A stretch of 5,682 nt of DNA from Methylovirgula sp. GTDB lineage: Bacteria > Pseudomonadota > Alphaproteobacteria > Rhizobiales > Beijerinckiaceae. The notes below the pieces were generated by a model. The model saw only the letters and a program-made list of their open reading frames with translations, did not search any database and had not been told where the DNA came from. Location: positions 1 through 5,682 of the forward strand of contig JASHUD010000090.1 in NCBI GenBank assembly GCA_030040215.1. Reading direction: 5' to 3'. Shown piece after piece: positions 1-3,120 of this stretch. The first letter of the stretch is position 1, and each line of letters opens with the position of its first letter. The position numbers and the translations under genes were made by a program.

Positions 1-130
1 TTCCATCCTGGCTTGCTACGTCGACCTTTGCCCCCGCCTTACGAAGCTCGTCGCGCGGCACCGTCAGTTCAAGTTGTTCGAATCCGGTGGTGGCGATGAG
101 GAGGATATGTGCGTCTTTGATCTTCGGCAT
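1..130 (-). CDS. DJ-1/PfpI family protein (type 1 glutamine amidotransferase-like), N-terminal part
   Basis: The start lies in the window and the gene runs off the left edge, leaving 43 codons plus one base. The visible residues begin MPKIKDAHILLIATTGFEQL and continue through ELTVPRDELRKAGAKVDVAS. That is the first beta strand, the conserved GFE(x2)EL turn and the first helix of the PfpI/YhbO branch of the DJ-1 superfamily. Glu18 matches the conserved glutamate next to the nucleophilic cysteine; that cysteine would lie outside the window. Family members are cytoplasmic and are described as stress-induced proteases, deglycases or chaperones; which activity applies cannot be told here. The ATG at 128-130 has a GGAG six bases upstream (137-140). 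A full-consensus EcfG-type promoter lies just before it, so stress control is likely. The gene is divergent from the small membrane protein gene at 287. Family call is firm, exact function is not. Confidence 0.9.
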   Translation of the reverse strand, partial: MPKIKDAHILLIATTGFEQLELTVPRDELRKAGAKVDVASQDG

Positions 131-165
131 GGGTATCTCCGCAACTGTCCGGCCCCCGCGCCCAA

Positions 166-190
166 AACGGCCGAAAGCCGTCCTTGTTCC
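166..190 (-). promoter_or_regulatory. EcfG-type (general stress sigma factor) promoter of the PfpI-like gene
   Basis: On the minus strand GGAAC (190-186) is followed by exactly 16 bases and CGTT (169-166). This is a perfect match to the alphaproteobacterial EcfG/RpoE2 consensus GGAAC-N16/17-CGTT. Transcription would start near 160, giving a 5' leader of about 30 bases to the ATG at 130. The spacer contains a 5-bp inverted repeat (ACGGC at 167-171, GCCGT at 177-181), probably incidental. The match is seen directly; activity is inferred from position and consensus. Confidence 0.8.
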
Positions 191-230
191 GGATCAAATC
201 CATGCGCAAGGCCGCCGAATTAGGCCGCGT

Positions 231-255
231 GCAACAAGCCGGGCCGCGGCGCGTT
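231..255 (+). promoter_or_regulatory. Probable EcfG-type promoter of the small membrane protein/DUF3175 pair
   Basis: GCAAC (231-235), then 16 bases, then CGTT (252-255). This differs from the EcfG consensus GGAAC-N16-CGTT at one -35 base. Transcription would begin near 262, about 25 bases before the ATG at 287. It diverges from the perfect site at 166-190, with 40 bases between the two -35 elements. The mismatch lowers confidence, but spacing and placement agree with the two perfect sites in the window. Confidence 0.5.
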
Positions 256-286
256 GAGGATTCTGCTTGGTTCCGGAGATTGCGTC

Positions 287-445
287 ATGAATAACGAAAC
301 GAGGTGGAAGACACGCCGCGCTCCGGTTCTCGCCGCGACGGAAGCTCGACAGGGCGTCACGCCGCATGCAACCCGCTGCGTGCTTGGCTGGGGACTGCTG
401 CCGATCGTTGTGGCGTTCACGCTTGTCTATTACCCGCGCCTGTGA
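287..445 (+). CDS. Small single-pass membrane protein, 52 aa, unrecognised function
   Basis: A short reading frame of 52 residues. A basic N-terminal part (R6, K8, R10, R11) leads to a segment around ATEARQGVTPHATR (17-30), then one hydrophobic helix at about 32-48 (VLGWGLLPIVVAFTLVYY) and a three-residue tail. By the positive-inside rule the N-terminus is cytoplasmic. From memory, small rhizobial hypothetical proteins often carry a similar ARQGVT-H-xR-VL motif before a single membrane helix; I cannot confirm this here. The start was chosen because GGAG (275-278) sits eight bases before the ATG; the in-frame GTT/ATG codons further upstream lack such a site. The stop (443-445) lies 11 bases before the DUF3175 ATG, suggesting one transcript and possibly coupled translation. 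No function can be assigned. Main doubt: it could be a chance frame in GC-rich DNA. Confidence 0.6.
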   Translation: MNNETRWKTRRAPVLAATEARQGVTPHATRCVLGWGLLPIVVAFTLVYYPRL

Positions 446-456
446 GAGCCGCCCCA

Positions 457-741
457 ATGACCAAGAAGGCTGTACGAAAATGGTCGGCGCGCGTGACGCG
501 CGAGAGCGACGCTCTCGACCTTGCGCCGAACCTCTTCGAATCCAAAAGCCCGAAGCGCATCGCCCAATCGCTGAAGGCTTCCGCCGAGCGCAGCAAGCGG
601 CGCAAGTCGAGCCCGTTCCGATCGGCGATGTCGATGCTGACGTTCTATCTCAATCGGGCGGGCAAAAACTTGCCTGCTGCGCGGCGGCGCACGATCGAAC
701 GGGCAAAGAGTGAATTGCGCAAGGCATTCGGACGCGAGTGA
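457..741 (+). CDS. DUF3175 family protein, 94 aa
   Basis: The protein begins MTKKAVRKWSARVTRESDAL and has the features I associate with the DUF3175 family: the W-S-x-x-V-T-x-x-SDALDL opening (9-22), the SPKRIAQSLKASAE stretch (31-44), and the strongly conserved RRKSSPFRSAMSMLTFYLNR segment (48-67) with AGKNLP and a basic C-terminal helix ending LRKAFGRE. It is very basic and has no signal or membrane segment, so a soluble, perhaps nucleic-acid-binding, role is possible. The function of the family is unknown to me. The ATG at 457 is preferred to one at 304: homology starts here, and the 304 extension overlaps the membrane protein gene in another frame. The Shine-Dalgarno is weak (GAGAG at 444-448) and overlaps the upstream stop codon, fitting translational coupling. 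The gene converges on the kinase gene with a 15-base gap. Confidence 0.88.
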   Translation: MTKKAVRKWSARVTRESDALDLAPNLFESKSPKRIAQSLKASAERSKRRKSSPFRSAMSMLTFYLNRAGKNLPAARRRTIERAKSELRKAFGRE

Positions 742-760
742 GCGAAGCGCTTGCGTTCAC
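738..760. terminator. Hairpin between convergent genes, possible bidirectional terminator
   Basis: GTGAGCG (738-744) can pair with CGTTCAC (754-760) in a 7-bp stem with one G-T pair and a 9-base loop containing the palindrome AAGCGCTT (745-752). The arms include the TGA of the DUF3175 gene (739-741) and the stop of the kinase gene (TCA on plus, 757-759). No T-tract follows on either side, so it is not a standard intrinsic terminator. It could be a weak bidirectional end or chance pairing. Confidence 0.3.
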
Positions 761-2649
761 GCATCGAGAATGGCGCGCACTTTCGAAGCGAGTTGCTCGA
801 GGCTGAACGGTTTGCTGAGGAAGTTCACGCCCGGATCGAGCACCCCGCCGTGCACCACCGCGTTGCGCGTATATCCGGTCGTGAACAGCACCTTCAAGTC
901 GGGGCGACGGCGCAGCGCTTCGTCGGCGAGTTTCTTGCCGTTGACATCCGGCATTACGACATCGGTGAACAGCAATCGGATCTCCGGCGAAGCGTCGATG
1001 ATTGCCAATGCTTCGGCGGCATTCTCGCTGTCGAAAACCGTATAACCGAGGTCGCGCAGCGCCTCGGCGCTCATTTGCCGCATCAACACATCGTCTTCGA
1101 CGACGAGAATGACTTCCTCGCGGTCGCCGCTGCGCACTTGCGGCGCCGCGGTGCGTTTCACCTGCTGCGCCCCGCCGATGAGGCGCGGCAGATAAATCTT
1201 CACCGTCGTGCCGCTGGCGGCCTCCGAATAGATCTTGATGTGTCCACGCGATTGCTTGACGAAGCCGTAGACCTGGCTGAGCCCCAGTCCAGTGCCCTTA
1301 CCCGGCGGCTTGGTGGTAAAAAACGGATCGAATACCCGGTTGACGATTTCCGGCGGGATGCCTTGCCCGGTGTCGGTAATCGCCACCATCACGAATTGCC
1401 CGGGCTCGACGTCGGCGTTCTGCTGGCAATAGGCCTCGTCTAGATAGGCATTGGAGGTCTCGATCGTCAGCTTGCCGCCGTCCTGCATGGCGTCGCGCGC
1501 ATTGATCGCGACGTTGAGGATGGCGTTTTCGAGTTGATGCGCGTCGGCGAAGGTGGTCCACAATCCGCCTGCCGAAACCGTCTCGATCCGGATCTGCTCG
1601 CCCAAGGTGGAACGCAGCAGATCCGACATGGTGGCGATCATCTTGTTGGCGTCAATAGACTCCGGCGCAAGCGGCTGCTGCCGCCCGAAAGCAAGTAGGC
1701 GATGCGTCAATATCGCGGCGCGTTCGGTGGCCCTCGCCGCCGCGTCGATGAATCGCTCGATGGCAAAATCGCCCTTTTTGATGGCGCGGCGCATGATATC
1801 GAGCGAGCCCGACATCACGCCCAGCATATTATTGAAATCGTGGGCGATGCCGCCGGTCAATTGCCCGATCGCCTCCATCTTCTGCGCCTGCCGGAGCTGG
1901 CTTTCCGCGCGCTCACGCCGGCCCACCTCGCGCAGCAATTCTTCATTAGACCTCGCGAGACTGTCGCGGGCGGCGGCCAGCTGCGAGAACGAACGATGCG
2001 TGAAATAACCGACCATAGCGCCGACGCCGCAGATGAGAATGAAGGCGGCGCCCACCGTCGCCTGCAACAAGGCAGCGGAACTTGCGGCGTTCGCCTGCCG
2101 CACGCCGAGAACGCGCGCCTCCTCCGCTTGCATCCTGGCGAGAGCGGCCCCGATGCCGTCCATGAGGCGAAGCCCCTCGTCGCTATTAACGAGCCCCAAT
2201 GCCGCATCGATTTTGCCGGCCTTGCGATCGTCAATCGCTTCGCGCGTCTCTTTCAGCTTACCGTCGATAAGCTGGCGCAACCGCGCAAATGTCTGCTGTT
2301 GCGCGGGGCTGTAACCGATAAGCCGGTTCGTCTGCGCGATCGTCGCCGGCAACTGCGCGACCGCGTTGCCGTACGGTAGAAGATATTCGTTGCGTCCGGT
2401 GAGCAGATAGCCGCGCTGTGCACTTTCGGCGCGCTGGACCAAGGTCAGCACGTCGCTGAGCTGTTGGCGCAGCGCCAGCGTGTGACGGACCCAGGCATTG
2501 TCATTCTGATTGCGCGTGCTATCCCAGAAGATCGAAGCGACAATTGCCGCAACGAGCGCAATGGTGAGGACGAGACCCCAATACAACGGCGCAAGGGACT
2601 TGAAACGGGGTACCCGAACGGGCAAAGGCTCTAGCGTGCTTTGGGTCAA
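757..2649 (-). CDS. Hybrid sensor histidine kinase/response regulator with CHASE3-like sensor, 630 aa
   Basis: An inner-membrane sensor kinase with a fused receiver domain. Order: membrane helix at about 22-42; periplasmic helical region about 45-190 with the CHASE3-like AESAQRGYLLTGRNEYLLPY (74-93); second membrane helix about 193-215; coiled-coil linker about 218-258 without a clear HAMP domain; HisKA with the H-box GGIAHDFNN (phospho-accepting His270); HATPase_c with N-box (N379, N383, D386), G1 DTGQGIP (426-432), F-box FDPFFTTK and G2 GKGTGLGLS (450-458); REC domain from about 512 with acidic E518/D519/D520, phospho-acceptor Asp563, T590/T591 and Lys613. All catalytic residues are present, so it should be an active kinase. 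Signal and output partner are unknown; no separate regulator is in the window. The next methionine is residue 163, inside the sensor, so the gene must start at a non-ATG codon, here TTG. It may be co-transcribed with the membrane protein gene 89 bases upstream. Confidence 0.95.
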   Translation of the reverse strand: MTQSTLEPLPVRVPRFKSLAPLYWGLVLTIALVAAIVASIFWDSTRNQNDNAWVRHTLALRQQLSDVLTLVQRAESAQRGYLLTGRNEYLLPYGNAVAQLPATIAQTNRLIGYSPAQQQTFARLRQLIDGKLKETREAIDDRKAGKIDAALGLVNSDEGLRLMDGIGAALARMQAEEARVLGVRQANAASSAALLQATVGAAFILICGVGAMVGYFTHRSFSQLAAARDSLARSNEELLREVGRRERAESQLRQAQKMEAIGQLTGGIAHDFNNMLGVMSGSLDIMRRAIKKGDFAIERFIDAAARATERAAILTHRLLAFGRQQPLAPESIDANKMIATMSDLLRSTLGEQIRIETVSAGGLWTTFADAHQLENAILNVAINARDAMQDGGKLTIETSNAYLDEAYCQQNADVEPGQFVMVAITDTGQGIPPEIVNRVFDPFFTTKPPGKGTGLGLSQVYGFVKQSRGHIKIYSEAASGTTVKIYLPRLIGGAQQVKRTAAPQVRSGDREEVILVVEDDVLMRQMSAEALRDLGYTVFDSENAAEALAIIDASPEIRLLFTDVVMPDVNGKKLADEALRRRPDLKVLFTTGYTRNAVVHGGVLDPGVNFLSKPFSLEQLASKVRAILDA

Positions 2650-2659
2650 GATGCGCCTC
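2647..2659 (-). promoter_or_regulatory. Ribosome binding site and TTG start of the histidine kinase gene
   Basis: GAGG (2659-2656) lies six bases before a TTG (2649-2647). Upstream in the same frame a TGA occurs in the intergenic region, with no ATG or GTG between it and this TTG. The first downstream methionine would delete the first membrane helix and part of the sensor. Other TTG codons at residues 9 and 22 are possible but lack as good a site. Confidence 0.7.
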
Positions 2660-2738
2660 GGCGGCGGCGCAGTGTAGAGTCGCCACTGCTCCGTGGGCTC
2701 GTTACAAAACTGGCCGTTTCAAGAAGTTGCGCAAATTC
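2650..2738. other. Intergenic gap between the 93-aa membrane protein gene and the kinase gene
   Basis: An 89-base gap within a run of minus-strand genes. I see no convincing promoter: GGAAT and GCAAC occur on the minus strand, but no CGTT stands at the right distance, and no good sigma-70 pair is visible. No T-run terminator is visible either. Read-through from the gene upstream is the simplest explanation for kinase expression. Confidence 0.4.
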
Positions 2739-3020
2739 CTAACGCGAAAGCGCGGCCCAAGCCAAGCGGAAATTAGAGGGAGCGGCGCTGTACATTGCAG
2801 AGCTTCGGCTTATTGCCGCATACTCGGCGAAGATGCCGTGCGGTCGGAGTACGAAATAGATAATCAGAAAAGCGACGATAACTAGAGCGGTGCTGCCGAT
2901 CAGCATATAGAGCACGGGAATACCCCGCCGCCCGCCGCGCGCGCGTTTGGAATCGATTTCGATCGGGTGTTGTCGCGAGTCGGCGGCACGATCTCGCGTC
3001 TCAATCCGGTGATCCGCCAT
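2739..3020 (-). CDS. Small single-pass membrane protein, 93 aa, unrecognised function
   Basis: The protein begins MADHRIETRDRAADSRQHPI, a charged N-terminal region of about 30 residues that ends in the basic cluster KRARGGRR (25-32). One strongly hydrophobic helix follows (about 36-58, VLYMLIGSTALVIVAFLIIY onward), then a 35-residue tail rich in Ala and Ser. The basic cluster predicts N-terminus in the cytoplasm and the tail in the periplasm. I do not recognise a family. Short rhizobial hypothetical proteins with an ARxGRRGxPVL motif before a membrane helix look similar from memory. The start is firm: GGAGGT (3030-3025) precedes the ATG by four bases, and a perfect EcfG-type promoter lies 33 bases further upstream. 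It follows ligD by 100 bases on the same strand and precedes the kinase gene by 89. A membrane-stress or kinase-accessory role would be guesswork. Confidence 0.78.
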   Translation of the reverse strand: MADHRIETRDRAADSRQHPIEIDSKRARGGRRGIPVLYMLIGSTALVIVAFLIIYFVLRPHGIFAEYAAISRSSAMYSAAPSNFRLAWAALSR

Positions 3021-3024
3021 GACG

Positions 3025-3030
3025 ACCTCC
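3025..3030 (-). promoter_or_regulatory. Strong ribosome binding site of the 93-aa membrane protein gene
   Basis: GGAGGT on the minus strand, four bases before the ATG (3020-3018). It is the best Shine-Dalgarno match in the window and decides the start: longer in-frame forms reaching back into ligD have no comparable site. Confidence 0.8.
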
Positions 3031-3032
3031 CA

Positions 3033-3052
3033 TTGGGCAAAGTTGGGCAAAG
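3033..3052. repeat. Perfect tandem repeat, two copies of a 10-bp unit
   Basis: TTGGGCAAAG occurs twice with no spacer (3033-3042 and 3043-3052). On the minus strand it lies directly downstream of the predicted -10 element, so it covers the expected transcription start and most of the 5' leader of the 93-aa membrane protein gene. A 10-bp period puts both copies on the same face of the helix, as in some operators; a simple local duplication is equally possible. Confidence 0.85.
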
Positions 3053-3077
3053 AACGCCGCGACGGCAAGCGAGTTCC
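3053..3077 (-). promoter_or_regulatory. EcfG-type (general stress sigma factor) promoter of the 93-aa membrane protein gene
   Basis: On the minus strand GGAAC (3077-3073), 16 bases, then CGTT (3056-3053): a perfect match to GGAAC-N16/17-CGTT. The transcript would begin near 3046, about 26 bases before the ATG, with the strong GGAGGT site in between. The promoter lies in the 100-base gap after ligD and could drive both the membrane protein gene and the kinase gene. Confidence 0.82.
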
Positions 3078-3120
3078 GGTTCGGCCGGCGCACAAGCCGC
3101 CCTCATTCACGCAGCCAATG

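Larger units (their letters stand above)
131..286. other. Divergent intergenic control region
   Basis: A 156-base region between the PfpI-like gene (minus) and the small membrane protein gene (plus). It holds both ribosome binding sites and the two outward-facing EcfG-type promoters. Reading frames crossing it on the minus strand show no recognisable protein. No repeat or transcription-factor palindrome beyond the short ACGGC/GCCGT pair was seen. Confidence 0.6.

Noticed and set aside
167..181. Inverted repeat ACGGC/GCCGT as a terminator or operator
   Set aside because: Only five base pairs, no T-tract, and it falls in the spacer of a promoter in GC-rich DNA, where such pairs are common.
250..274. 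GGAAC-N16-CGCG on the minus strand as a further EcfG promoter
   Set aside because: The -35 element is perfect but the -10 core lacks TT, and the perfect site at 166-190 is closer to the PfpI-like start.
304..456. N-terminal extension of DUF3175 from the ATG at 304
   Set aside because: The extra 51 residues do not resemble the family, lack a good ribosome binding site, and overlap the 52-aa membrane protein frame.
751..1443. Long plus-strand open frames opposite the kinase gene (also 1702-2379)
   Set aside because: They mirror the codon structure of the minus-strand kinase, whose domains are unmistakable. Their translations show no recognisable family, which is usual for antisense frames in GC-rich DNA.
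2741..2755. CGCG-AAAG-CGCG hairpin at the end of the 93-aa gene as a terminator
   Set aside because: The stem is four base pairs, lies within the coding sequence and is not followed by a T-run.
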